From the NCBI GenBank assembly GCA_965601485.1, contig OZ271846.1:1116001-1180000 (forward strand): a stretch of 64,000 bases of DNA, in the 5' to 3' direction. The notes under the pieces are model-generated. The model saw nothing but the letters and a program-made list of their open reading frames with translations. It searched no databases and had not been told where the DNA came from. Within the stretch, counting starts at the first letter, position 1; each line of letters starts with the position of its first letter. The stretch is from Methylotenera_A aquatica. GTDB lineage: Bacteria > Pseudomonadota > Gammaproteobacteria > Burkholderiales > Methylophilaceae. The position numbers and the translations under genes were made by a program. Of the stretch, positions 35,046-44,094 are shown one piece after another.

Positions 35046-35924
35046 TTGAAATTAATAGTCGACTATCTATTTTCTATAAAAAACTCATTGAATATACCAG
35101 TAAGTCGCCGGTATGTAGTTGAAAGACCAATAGGTCAAGAAATTCCTAAAGTTATTTATCAAGTTTATAGTGAACATAATCTTCCTGAACCACTAAAAAG
35201 AAATGTAGATAGTTTAAAAAACAAAAATCCTAATTGGACGCACCGTTTGTTTAATGATGAATCCATGCTTTCGTACGTGAAGTCAGAGTTCCCAGAAATA
35301 TACCCCTACTACAACAGAATAAATCCAGCTTACGTCGCATGTCGGGTTGATTTATTTCGCTACTTGTTAATTTATAACGAGGGGGGAGTGTATTTTGATA
35401 TCAAAAGTGGCGCTAATAAACCCTTGAACGAAATTATTAGAATCAGGGATTTATATATATTGTCACATTGGTCTAAATCAGAAAAAAAAATAGGGCACCA
35501 TAAAGGGATATCAAATCCAAACGGCGAATTGCAGCAATTTCATATACTTGCCGCAAAAGGGCATCCCTTTTTAAGGGCTGTTATTGACAATGTCTGTAAT
35601 AACATTGAGCTTTACAACCCCATCATTCATGGTTGCGGTGGATTATCTGTGATGATGCTAAGCGGACCTATTGCCTATACAAATGTGATAACCCCTATTA
35701 TGGATAAATACCCCCATAGGCTATCCCTTGATCATGAAGAATTGGGCGTGTATTTTACCTGTTTAGAAAACGCCAATTCTCATCACGTGGTGTATAAAAA
35801 AATGCATTACTCACAACTTAATTCACCAATAATTACTCAAAATTTTGTAGTTAATTGTATCTTTTACTCAACCAATCGTATTAAAAAGTTTATCTTTAGC
35901 TTACTCACAAAATTTACTCAATAA
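35046..35924 (+). CDS. GT32-like glycosyltransferase 2
   Basis: A 292-residue paralogue of the divergent neighbour. Shared blocks are IPKVIYQVYS, NPNWTHRLFND, CRVDLFRYLLIYNEGGVYFD, IKSGANKPLNEII and KGHPFLRAVIDNVCNN. It also has D-I-K at the expected D-x-D site. The start is probably the TTG at 35046, because the N-terminus then lines up with the paralogue at almost the same length; no ribosome binding site is obvious, so expression may be weak. The head-to-head pair suggests an inverted duplication. Confidence 0.7.
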   Translation: MKLIVDYLFSIKNSLNIPVSRRYVVERPIGQEIPKVIYQVYSEHNLPEPLKRNVDSLKNKNPNWTHRLFNDESMLSYVKSEFPEIYPYYNRINPAYVACRVDLFRYLLIYNEGGVYFDIKSGANKPLNEIIRIRDLYILSHWSKSEKKIGHHKGISNPNGELQQFHILAAKGHPFLRAVIDNVCNNIELYNPIIHGCGGLSVMMLSGPIAYTNVITPIMDKYPHRLSLDHEELGVYFTCLENANSHHVVYKKMHYSQLNSPIITQNFVVNCIFYSTNRIKKFIFSLLTKFTQ

Positions 35925-36090
35925 TTACTTCACCACTTCTTTCAACTGCTCCAAAAATCGCCGGATTATCCAGCATCGAAATATCAGAAGTTATTTCTTC
36001 AACCTTCGCCAAGCTACGCAAAAGTCTGCGCATAATTTTGCCACTACGGGTTTTGGATAAGTTGTCGCCAAATCTTATATCATTGGGATA
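35925..36090 (-). pseudogene. 3' end of acetyl-CoA synthetase gene (acs)
   Basis: The minus strand encodes PNDIRFGDNLSKTRSGKIMR, then RLLRSLAKVEEITSDISM and LDNPAIF, which is the conserved C-terminus of AMP-forming acetyl-CoA synthetase (the catalytic Lys acetylated in Acs lies in TRSGKIMRR). About 50 codons remain; the tail shifts frame near 35965. Everything upstream is replaced by repeat R1 at 36091. The gene is therefore dead here; a full acs may exist elsewhere. Confidence 0.8.
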
Positions 36091-36196
36091 TGGGTCGTTA
36101 GCTGTCTATCAAAATAATGCAGTTCCAGTTCTCACTTTTGCCTGAATTGGTGAGCCAAGTACTTAAAGTCCTGCAAAGATATGGGGCTTTTTCATT
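36091..36196 (+). repeat. Interspersed repeat R1, copy 3
   Basis: TGGGTCGTTAGCTGTCTATC through GAATTGGTGAGCCAAGTACT to the hairpin TCCTGCAAAGATATGGGGCTTTTT. It abuts the acs fragment exactly, so it marks the breakpoint. Confidence 0.8.
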
Positions 36197-36356
36197 TTGA
36201 ATGGCCGAATTTAAATCGTAGCCATTAACAAAATTTTTCAATCGGTCTGCTTGCACCTGCTGACTACCCCCCGTGTTACCTGAAAGGAGGTTAATTAATA
36301 TATAGCCAATGTCTGCTTACTGCCCATTTGCGACACTCATGATGACACAAAACGGA

Positions 36357-36386
36357 CGTCAACACAAAATTCTGGACACGCCCTAA
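36357..36386. repeat. IS256-type right-end remnant
   Basis: TCAACACAAAATTCTGGACACGCC resembles the right end of the IS256-type relic at 48709-48733 (CTTACACAAAATTCAGGACACC). No transposase sequence is near it. The rest of 36197-36438 shows no gene. Confidence 0.5.
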
Positions 36387-36438
36387 TACATGATGCTGAC
36401 ATTTCTTATAGCAATCAAAAGTATTATAAATAAAAAGC

Positions 36439-37920
36439 TTATTCTTGAATTGCAGGAGGCCCTTTAAAGCGAATTTTTTCACCTAATACAAACCAGAAAA
36501 TAGTCATAATTACCAGCATGGCAATCATCAAATAAAACACTTTTTCATTGGGTGGTTTCATACCAATAAATTGCACAAACACACCGCCAATAACAGCTAG
36601 CACAGCCAATATTTTTGACATGCCACCTAAGCAAAACGGGCCTTTATGACGCCAAGTTTTCCCCTCTGCCAGCAATCCAGCAGCGATTGGCATGGTGTAG
36701 GACAGATGTAAAAATACTGCACTGCCCGCAGCCAATACAAAGAACGCATCGCCATATAATGTGGCTGCTACAGCAAGCACACCTGAAACCCAAACGGCGG
36801 CAACAGGCGTTTTTAAGGTCGGGTGTATGGTGCGTAAAAAATTTGATGCTGGCAAACCACCATCGCGTGCAAATGCAAACATCATTCTTGAACATGAGGT
36901 TAAACAAGCTAAACCGCACAAAAAGTTAAGAATGAATATCGTAATGCCTAATATTGTTCTTAAACCTGATGGCAGCGAGCTCATTAGCTCATCAAAAAAT
37001 CCTAGGCCATGCTTAACTCCTTCCGTCAGATCTGGCATCACCAGCACAAAGGTACAAACCATAATGTAACCAAAAAGCGCTGAATACATTACTGCATTAA
37101 TAATACCTTTTGGCACGCTTTTGGCAGCATCGTGTGTTTCTTCTGCGGTGTGAGCAGAGCCATCAAAGCCAGTGATGGTATAAATGCTTAATAATAATCC
37201 AGTTATAAACGGCATGAACATACCTTCCATTTTTGGCCATAAACTACCATCTGCACCAGTAAAATTAGTAAAAGTAGATAGGCGCGAAAAATCTAGACTA
37301 ATTGGGCTGTAAATTAATAAAGATATTGGCAATATTAAGGCCGCAATAAAAATGAAATAACCCGATAAATCAGTAATTTTGGTGGTAAATTTTGGACAGC
37401 GATAAATCATAATGGATTGAATCGTTGTGATCGCGGTTAAAAATAAAGTTTGGTAGGTGTAATTCATGCTGCCTGGGCTAACACCCAATAATGGCGAGAT
37501 GAGTGTTTTAAACATCGGGTCGTACACGCCAAAATTAACCGATGCCACCACAAAAATAATGCCCAGCAAATTAAACCATGCAGTGCACCAGCCAAAACCT
37601 CTGCCGCCTAAAATAGAGCCCCAATGGTATAAACCACCTGCGGTTGGATAGCTAGATGCAATTTGCGCCATACAAAGCGAAACGATAATGGTAAAAGATG
37701 CGCCCACTAACCAGCCAATGCCAATAGAGGCGCCACCACCAGCGCCAAGCGCTTGTGGAAAGGCAGTAATACAGCCTGCTAAAATACAAATAATGGAGAA
37801 TGAAATCGCAAAATTAGAAAAACCACTCATGTGCCGATTTAATTCTTGCTCATAGCCCATCTTTTTTAGTTCTGCAGCATCACTATCAAATACACTACTA
37901 GTAAGTTTTGAATCACTCAT
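36439..37920 (-). CDS. APC-family amino acid/amine permease
   Basis: The 493-residue inner-membrane protein has 12 predicted transmembrane helices and belongs to the amino acid-polyamine-organocation superfamily. The first helix region LNRHMSGFSNFAISFSIICI with the broken GAGG segment, and the AQIASSYPTAGGLYHWGSIL block, are typical of the GABA/choline/amino-acid permease (BAT1-like) branch. The later TGFDGSAHTAEETHDAAKSV loop, also characteristic, contributes to substrate binding. The substrate is probably an amino acid, GABA or amine. It is a single gene and its promoter should lie in 37921-38000. Confidence 0.85.
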   Translation of the reverse strand: MSDSKLTSSVFDSDAAELKKMGYEQELNRHMSGFSNFAISFSIICILAGCITAFPQALGAGGGASIGIGWLVGASFTIIVSLCMAQIASSYPTAGGLYHWGSILGGRGFGWCTAWFNLLGIIFVVASVNFGVYDPMFKTLISPLLGVSPGSMNYTYQTLFLTAITTIQSIMIYRCPKFTTKITDLSGYFIFIAALILPISLLIYSPISLDFSRLSTFTNFTGADGSLWPKMEGMFMPFITGLLLSIYTITGFDGSAHTAEETHDAAKSVPKGIINAVMYSALFGYIMVCTFVLVMPDLTEGVKHGLGFFDELMSSLPSGLRTILGITIFILNFLCGLACLTSCSRMMFAFARDGGLPASNFLRTIHPTLKTPVAAVWVSGVLAVAATLYGDAFFVLAAGSAVFLHLSYTMPIAAGLLAEGKTWRHKGPFCLGGMSKILAVLAVIGGVFVQFIGMKPPNEKVFYLMIAMLVIMTIFWFVLGEKIRFKGPPAIQE

Positions 37921-38146
37921 TACTTTCTCCCTATGTTGATAATTTATATAGGATTTTATAAATAATTACTCTTAATTATTTTGGTAAATCGACAATAAAA
38001 TTTTGCTGAATGGCAAGGTGGAATGCTTAATTTTCAGCTTTTTTCATCAACCATTTCGCCAAATGAAATTTCCATATCAAGCCAATCCAAAAGTTGTTCA
38101 CGGCTTGGTTTGTAGATTTAAATGGATTGAACTAAAGAACGGGCTT

Positions 38147-38205
38147 TTTCACAAATGTAAGCGTCTGTGTAGGCAAAATAAGTCCAATAAGTTTGCTAAA
38201 CAAAG
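38147..38205 (+). repeat. Direct repeat flanking the efflux block, left copy
   Basis: TTTCACAAATGTAAGCGTCT...GCAAAATAAGTCCAATAAGT... is about 90% identical to 46419-46476 in the same orientation. The two copies bracket the GC-rich efflux genes. The rest of 37921-38306 contains no convincing gene. Confidence 0.7.
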
Positions 38206-38306
38206 CGGTGCCTATATCAAATAATCAATTTACCTGCCCATCTATTGAATTGTAGATACTCGTTATATTGGCCTAAGCGGTTCCTATAAGGAGCATCGGC
38301 TTGAAT

Positions 38307-39377
38307 TTAGCTGACCTGAGATTCTGCTGGGTGACCGTCTTCAATCCAATCCATCAGCAGTGTGTAGGTAACGGCAAGCACCAACGGACCGATAAACAAG
38401 CCAATGATACCAAAACTGATCAAGCCACCAATGACGCCGGAGAATATGACCAGTAACGGCAAATCGATACCACGTTTAATCAGCAGTGGGCGCATGACGT
38501 TATCCATGCTGCCTACTACGACAGTCCAAACGAGCATGGCAATGCCCCATCCATGCTGTTCTTGCCAGAACAGCCATCCTGAACATATAAGCATCACTGG
38601 CGCGGCGCCAATTTGGGCAACTCCCAGAATGAACATCAAGACAGTCAACAATTCAGCATAGGGCACATGAGCCACAGCCAAGCCGAATCCTCCCACAAGT
38701 GACTGGGCCAGCGCCGTGAGTACGATCCCCAGAGCGACGGCTCTTACCGCCTGGGTGGCGAGTCGGACCGAGTCCTCACCGCGCTTGCCAGCCAGACGCC
38801 GCGCGAATGACATGACCATTTCAGTGGCGCTTTCACCTGAGGCATAAAGAACGGCCGAGATAAAGACAACAAGCAGAAAATTGAGAAGCAAAAATCCCAG
38901 ACTGCCTATCTGGTCTAGCGACCATCGGGCAAATTCACCGGCATAAGGTTTCAGCTGCCCGGAAATTGATGCAATCCCTTCAATAGAGAGAGTCTGCCAT
39001 TTCTCGGCCAAATTAGGGCCGGCAAACGGAATGGCATGTATCCACTCAGGTGGAGGCGGAAGAGCTAATTCGGAGAGTTTTAAGGGTAATCTAGAAATTT
39101 CATCCGCATGCGCAACAATGGAGTTAATGGCAATGGACAATGGCAGAAAAAACAGCAACAGCAGCAATCCAGTCATCACTATGACGGCTAGTCCTCGACG
39201 TTTGTTTAGGTGCGCTTCAACCCACAGCATCATGGGCCAGGTCGCAATAACGATCATGGTTGACCAGGCAAATGCAGGAAGGAATGGACGCAGGATCTGA
39301 AGGCTAAGCGCCCCTAAAAGCGCGATGAAAACGATCGCCAGCATGGTACGTGTAAGATCGTTGAGATTTTTTTGCAT
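38307..39377 (-). CDS. AI-2E family transporter (PerM/YdiK type)
   Basis: The 356-residue membrane protein has about eight helices. It shows the family's N-terminal helix pair (AIVFIALLGALSLQILRPFLPAFAW), a central soluble stretch (about 75-150) and the C-terminal signature GVIGGLISFGIIGLFIGPLVLAV. Members export small solutes, and some export AI-2 or protons/sodium; the substrate here is not predictable. It follows the outer-membrane factor on the same strand by 168 bp and shares its higher GC content, so it likely arrived together with the efflux genes. Confidence 0.85.
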   Translation of the reverse strand: MQKNLNDLTRTMLAIVFIALLGALSLQILRPFLPAFAWSTMIVIATWPMMLWVEAHLNKRRGLAVIVMTGLLLLLFFLPLSIAINSIVAHADEISRLPLKLSELALPPPPEWIHAIPFAGPNLAEKWQTLSIEGIASISGQLKPYAGEFARWSLDQIGSLGFLLLNFLLVVFISAVLYASGESATEMVMSFARRLAGKRGEDSVRLATQAVRAVALGIVLTALAQSLVGGFGLAVAHVPYAELLTVLMFILGVAQIGAAPVMLICSGWLFWQEQHGWGIAMLVWTVVVGSMDNVMRPLLIKRGIDLPLLVIFSGVIGGLISFGIIGLFIGPLVLAVTYTLLMDWIEDGHPAESQVS

Positions 39378-39544
39378 AAATTTTTCTCTAAGGTTTACGG
39401 GCTTGATACACGGAGCTGTTTATCTGCCAAAGATGAGAATGGCAACGGTAAGGCACTCTACACAACACGCAACATATACAGTTCGGCTCTCAAGCCCTTG
39501 TTGCCAGCGTGGAAACTCAAACCAACCTCAGCCGCAAAATACAT

Positions 39545-40954
39545 TTATTGAGATTCTGGGTTTTCTGGCTTTTGGTCATCTTCCCAGCCACCTCCAAGTG
39601 CCAAGTAAATTTTGATCAAGGCGCTTCGTCTTTCCAGTAGGGTTTGTACTTGATCAGTCTCTGCGGAAAGCACTTGGCGCTGTGCCTCCAGTACTTCTAG
39701 GAAGCTCGCGGTCCCACTACGGAATCTTAGTTCAGCGAGGCGTAAAGATTCACGTGATGTTTCAACACGATTGGTCTGGAGGCTCAACGCATCAAGGCTG
39801 GTTTCATAAGCGATCAAAGCGTTGGCAACCTCCCCCATCGCTCCAAGCACAGTTTTTCGGTAACTAATCACTGCCTGTTCCATGCGGGCAATTGCCGCAT
39901 CACGATTGAATGTAAGCCTACCTCCAGTAAAAAGAGGCAACATGACGTCTGGTCCAATTGAAGCAACATCAGCAGCTTGAGAATTGAGAAGGTCAGTCAG
40001 CCGGGTACTTACTCCACCAAAAAGTGCTGTCAGGCTCACGTTGGGGAAAAATAGTGCCTTGGCTTCGCCAATGCGTGCATTGGCTGCCAGCATTCTGTCC
40101 TCAGCCTCTCGAATGTCGGGGCGCCTATCCAGCAGAGCTGAAGGCAATCCGGCCGGAATTGCCTCTGGCAAATCAAGTGTGACGGCGGCATTGAATGTAA
40201 ATGCTCCAGGGTTGCGAGCGAGCAGAATTGATAAGGCGTTCTCGGCTTCAGCGATCTGCCGGCGTAACTGCGGTAAGCGTACTTCTATTGTTGCCAGTGC
40301 ACTTTCCTGTTGGCGTTCTTCGGCAGCTGAAGAAATACCGGCGGCTGATAGACGCTTGATCAAAGTCAGAACAGTACGGTGATTTTCCACCGCACGTAGT
40401 GTGACGGCCTGAATTTCATTGAGTGCGGCTAACTGGTAATAGTAGCCAGCAACGCTGCTAATCAGCGAGGACTGTACTGCATGTTTACCTTCGGCTGAAG
40501 CCAGCATTTCAGCTTTCGCGGCTGCACTGGCGCTTCGGTAACGGCCCCAAAGGTCGATTTCCCATGAAATGCCAGCTCCACCCATAAAGTTTGAGGTAAA
40601 GCCATCGCCAGGTAAACGGGCCGTTGGGGAAGTATTCAGGGACAGAGAAGCCTGTGGGTAGAGTGGTGCTCGGGCAACACCTGCCAAGGCTTCAGCTTCT
40701 CTAAGCCGGGCAGCGGCAAGTAGCGCGTCGTTACCAGAAGCAAGCGCCTCTTCAATCAGCCGCTGAAGCTGAGGATCATTAAACACAGTTCGCCAGTCCT
40801 GATCACCCATAGATTGACCGGCCGCATTCTGCTCAGGGGCATCCCGATAACTCTCTGGAAGTCCTAAATCAGGTCGTTGAAGTTCCGGGATGAACGAACA
40901 GCCGCTTAACAGCACACAGGTCAAAGCAATGGCTTTGGGAAGGCGGCGTATCAT
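39545..40954 (-). CDS. RND efflux outer membrane factor (NodT/OprM family lipoprotein)
   Basis: The 469-residue protein is the TolC-like channel of a tripartite pump. The lipobox LLSGCS (Cys at about residue 19) predicts a lipid-anchored N-terminus. The family markers follow: DWRTVFNDPQLQRLIEEAL, LDLWGRYRSA-type (EIDLWGRYRSASAAA), DRRPDIREAEDRMLAANARIG and the second coiled-coil half ending LGGGWEDDQ. The start overlaps the pump stop by four bases (ATGA), so the two are translationally coupled. The operon order is adaptor, pump, channel. Confidence 0.93.
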   Translation of the reverse strand: MIRRLPKAIALTCVLLSGCSFIPELQRPDLGLPESYRDAPEQNAAGQSMGDQDWRTVFNDPQLQRLIEEALASGNDALLAAARLREAEALAGVARAPLYPQASLSLNTSPTARLPGDGFTSNFMGGAGISWEIDLWGRYRSASAAAKAEMLASAEGKHAVQSSLISSVAGYYYQLAALNEIQAVTLRAVENHRTVLTLIKRLSAAGISSAAEERQQESALATIEVRLPQLRRQIAEAENALSILLARNPGAFTFNAAVTLDLPEAIPAGLPSALLDRRPDIREAEDRMLAANARIGEAKALFFPNVSLTALFGGVSTRLTDLLNSQAADVASIGPDVMLPLFTGGRLTFNRDAAIARMEQAVISYRKTVLGAMGEVANALIAYETSLDALSLQTNRVETSRESLRLAELRFRSGTASFLEVLEAQRQVLSAETDQVQTLLERRSALIKIYLALGGGWEDDQKPENPESQ

Positions 40955-43900
40955 GGCGAGTTCTTTCTATTGGCCGGATTTGTGGAAGTGAAACGGCTGA
41001 CGACGCGATTCACAGTAACAAAAAGAACCGGTACCATGAAGATAGCGAGCAAGGTCGCGGTAAGCATACCAGAGAATACCGTGATGCCCATCGACACGCG
41101 TGCCCCGGCGCCGGCACCAGTAGCTGTGATCAATGGCACAACGCCAAGAATGAACGCAAAAGATGTCATGATGATGGGCCGTAAACGCAGCTTGGCAGCT
41201 TCTATAGAAGAACCGACCAAGTCATTAGTTTCTTCGTATCTCATCTTAGCGAACTCAACAATCAGAATGGCATTTTTGGCGGCAAGTCCTATCAGCAGTA
41301 TCAAGCCAATCTGTGCATAAATATTGTTAGTTAACCCAGTCAATTTTAAGCCGACCATCGCGCCGAAAATACCTAGCGGCACCGCCAGCAAAACCGCGAA
41401 CGGCACAGCCCAGCTTTCATAGAGAGCCGCCAGAAATAGAAAGACAAAAATGATCGCCATGCCAAACACAATCGGGGCCTTGCCCGAAGATTCTTTTTCC
41501 TGCTGGCTGATGCCAGACCATTGGTAACTATATCCTGATGGCAATGCTTTGGCCGCCACTTCCTCCATCGCCTTGATTGCGTCACCAGAACTGTAGCCTT
41601 GTGCAGCATCTCCACTGAGTTCAGCTGTGCGGTAAAGGTTATAGCGCTCAGTTACACCTGGGGAGCTGGTAGAAACGGGTCGCACAAAAGTCGATAACGG
41701 AATCATCACGCCTTGGGTGCTGCGCACATGAAATTGATTGACCTTTTCGATGTCGTTGCGGAAAGCGGGGTCGGCTTGCATCGTAACTTTGTATGTTCGA
41801 CCGAAACGACTGAAATCGTTGATATTGAGTCCGCCCAAAAATGTTTGCAGGGCGTTGGTGATATCTGAAATCGGAACGCCGAGTTTTTTGGCCTTCTCAC
41901 GATCAACCTCAAGACGGAATGAGGGCGTACGTGGGTTGAACTTGGTGAATACCTTACCAATTTCTGGACGTTTGCTCGCTTCAGCAATTAAATCCTCAGC
42001 AACTTTGGCTAATTCCAGCGGCGTGCCTCCGGTATGATCCTGCAGCTTGAAGGAGAACCCGCCCGTTTGACCGAGGCCCGGAATTGGCGGAGGATTAAAA
42101 GCCAGCACAACGGCCTGCGGCAAGCTGGCGGCCTGCTTGTAGGTTCCAATAATGAGAGCCTTCAGGCTTTCAGCGGGCGCTGTTCGCTCTTCCCATGGCT
42201 TTAGCTTAGCAACGAAGAGTGCACTGTCAGATTGAGGGACGCCATTCAGAATATTGTGGCCATTAATGATCAAACGCTTTTCTACGCCCTGGCGGGTAGC
42301 CAGCATTTGATCAAGTTTTTCCGTGACGGCCACTGTGCGGTTTAGGGAAGATGCTGCGGGCAGTTGGACATGGCCGAGGAAGTAACCTTGATCTTCGGGT
42401 GGAACAAAGCCACCGGGAACCTTAGTCATCAGTCCAAATGCAGCAAAAATAAGGATGGCGAGCGTCAGCAAGGAAATCAGACTGCGATGAATCATAAGCT
42501 GAACTTTACGGCCGTATCCTTCAGTGAGCTTTTCAAATCGACGATTGAAGGCAGCAAAAAATCGGCCAACTAACCCGCGCGCATCAGTCCTTGGCTTAAG
42601 CAACAGCACGCACAACGCCGGTGTGAGCGATAAAGCCACATATGCAGAAAGCATGGTGGATACCGCCACCGTGATAGCAAACTGCTTATACATGACACCG
42701 GCTATGCCCCCCAAGAATGCGACCGGAACAAATACGGCCGCCAGAATTAGCGCGATAGCAACGACTGGCCCCGACACTTCCTCCATGGCTTTGAGGGTCG
42801 CTTTTCTTGCGTCAAGGCCATGCGCCATGTGGTGTTCAACTGCCTCGACTACAACGATGGCGTCGTCGACCACAATGCCGATTGCCAAGACCATCCCAAA
42901 CAAGGTTAACGTATTGATGGTAAATCCCATCAGTGTGAACGCGGCAAAAGTCCCTATCAGCGAGACAGGAACGGCCAGCATCGGGATCAACGTAGCGCGC
43001 CAACTCTGAAGGAAAAGGAATACAACAATCAACACCAGCAAAAGTGCCTCAACGAAAGTATGCACAACTTCCTCTAAAGAAGCTTTTACGAACACAGTAT
43101 TGTCTAGGACCATGTCGTAGGTAAGATCAGTCGGGAACGAGGCAGACAATTCCTTTAGGGTTGCCTTAATCAGATCAGCTGTCTCGATGGCACTGGCATC
43201 TGGAGTCAGGTTAATCGAGAACGCCGCGGCCGGTTTACCGTTCAGCTTGGACTGAAAGGCGTAGTCCTTGGCACCAAGCTCGACCCGGGCCACATCGCGC
43301 ACGCGGATGAATGAACCATCAGACTTGGCCCGGATGATAACGTTTTCAAACTCTTCAACCTCGGATAGTCGGCCGCGCACCTCAACACCATATTGAAATT
43401 GCTGGGTTGCTGGTGCCGGCATTTGTCCGACTTGCCCGGCTGGTGCCTGTGCATTCTGTTCCTGAATGGCTCTGTAAACGTCAGTTGGAGTCACTCCGAG
43501 GTTGGCCATTCTGTCAGGCTTGAGCCAGATTCGCATGCCGAACTCAGCGCCGAACATAGAAACATTCCCTACTCCTTTGACACGCTTCAGTGCGTCGACA
43601 ACGTTTATGGTTGCATAGTTGGTAAGGAAGAGCTCATCATAGGTAGCATTTGGCGAGATAAGTGCCAGATACATGAGAACATCAGGTGATTGCTTCTTGG
43701 TAGTAATCCCGGCGCTAATGACTTCAGATGGAAGTCTGGCATTCGCCTGAGAGGCACGGTTCTGAACCTGCACTGCGGCGATGTCGGCATCACTATCCAG
43801 TCCAAAGGTAATGTCAAGATTGTATCCTCCGTTTCCAGACGAACTAGAGGTCATGTACAACATGCCCTCGACGCCATTTACCTGATCCTCGATCGGTTGC

Positions 43901-44085
43901 GCGACTGCTTGCTCGACCACTTCTGCGCTGGCACCGGGATACATGGCAGCAACCCGGATAGTGGGCAATGTGATCTGTGGATATTGCGCGATCGGAAGAT
44001 TGAGGCCTGCGATGATGCCAGCAAGCAACAATAAAATTGCCGATACTATCGCAGATACGGGGTGCCCGATGAAGAATTTGGCCAT
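40951..44085 (-). CDS. RND multidrug efflux pump, HAE1 type (AcrB/MexF-like)
   Basis: This inner-membrane proton/drug antiporter has 1044 residues and 12 helices with two large periplasmic loops. The proton-relay residues are visible in helix 4 (GIVVDDAIVVVEAVEH, the two Asp) and the Lys in helix 10 (LIGLAAKNAILIVEFA). GXXXD-type and NFP-like drug motifs, such as GGFVPPEDQGYF, follow the family. It captures hydrophobic drugs, dyes or solvents from the periplasm and outer leaflet. It starts 9 bp after the adaptor. GC content near 53% contrasts with the ~40% of flanking genes, suggesting transfer. Confidence 0.95.
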   Translation of the reverse strand: MAKFFIGHPVSAIVSAILLLLAGIIAGLNLPIAQYPQITLPTIRVAAMYPGASAEVVEQAVAQPIEDQVNGVEGMLYMTSSSSGNGGYNLDITFGLDSDADIAAVQVQNRASQANARLPSEVISAGITTKKQSPDVLMYLALISPNATYDELFLTNYATINVVDALKRVKGVGNVSMFGAEFGMRIWLKPDRMANLGVTPTDVYRAIQEQNAQAPAGQVGQMPAPATQQFQYGVEVRGRLSEVEEFENVIIRAKSDGSFIRVRDVARVELGAKDYAFQSKLNGKPAAAFSINLTPDASAIETADLIKATLKELSASFPTDLTYDMVLDNTVFVKASLEEVVHTFVEALLLVLIVVFLFLQSWRATLIPMLAVPVSLIGTFAAFTLMGFTINTLTLFGMVLAIGIVVDDAIVVVEAVEHHMAHGLDARKATLKAMEEVSGPVVAIALILAAVFVPVAFLGGIAGVMYKQFAITVAVSTMLSAYVALSLTPALCVLLLKPRTDARGLVGRFFAAFNRRFEKLTEGYGRKVQLMIHRSLISLLTLAILIFAAFGLMTKVPGGFVPPEDQGYFLGHVQLPAASSLNRTVAVTEKLDQMLATRQGVEKRLIINGHNILNGVPQSDSALFVAKLKPWEERTAPAESLKALIIGTYKQAASLPQAVVLAFNPPPIPGLGQTGGFSFKLQDHTGGTPLELAKVAEDLIAEASKRPEIGKVFTKFNPRTPSFRLEVDREKAKKLGVPISDITNALQTFLGGLNINDFSRFGRTYKVTMQADPAFRNDIEKVNQFHVRSTQGVMIPLSTFVRPVSTSSPGVTERYNLYRTAELSGDAAQGYSSGDAIKAMEEVAAKALPSGYSYQWSGISQQEKESSGKAPIVFGMAIIFVFLFLAALYESWAVPFAVLLAVPLGIFGAMVGLKLTGLTNNIYAQIGLILLIGLAAKNAILIVEFAKMRYEETNDLVGSSIEAAKLRLRPIIMTSFAFILGVVPLITATGAGAGARVSMGITVFSGMLTATLLAIFMVPVLFVTVNRVVSRFTSTNPANRKNSP

Positions 44086-44094
44086 TTCTTTACC

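Noticed and set aside
38003..38224. 73-codon plus-strand frame upstream of the AI-2E transporter
   Set aside because: It runs through the left direct repeat of the efflux block and shows no domain or export signal; likely chance coding.
42524..43009. Plus-strand frame of 161 codons inside the RND pump gene
   Set aside because: It is an antisense shadow produced by the high GC content of the pump gene.
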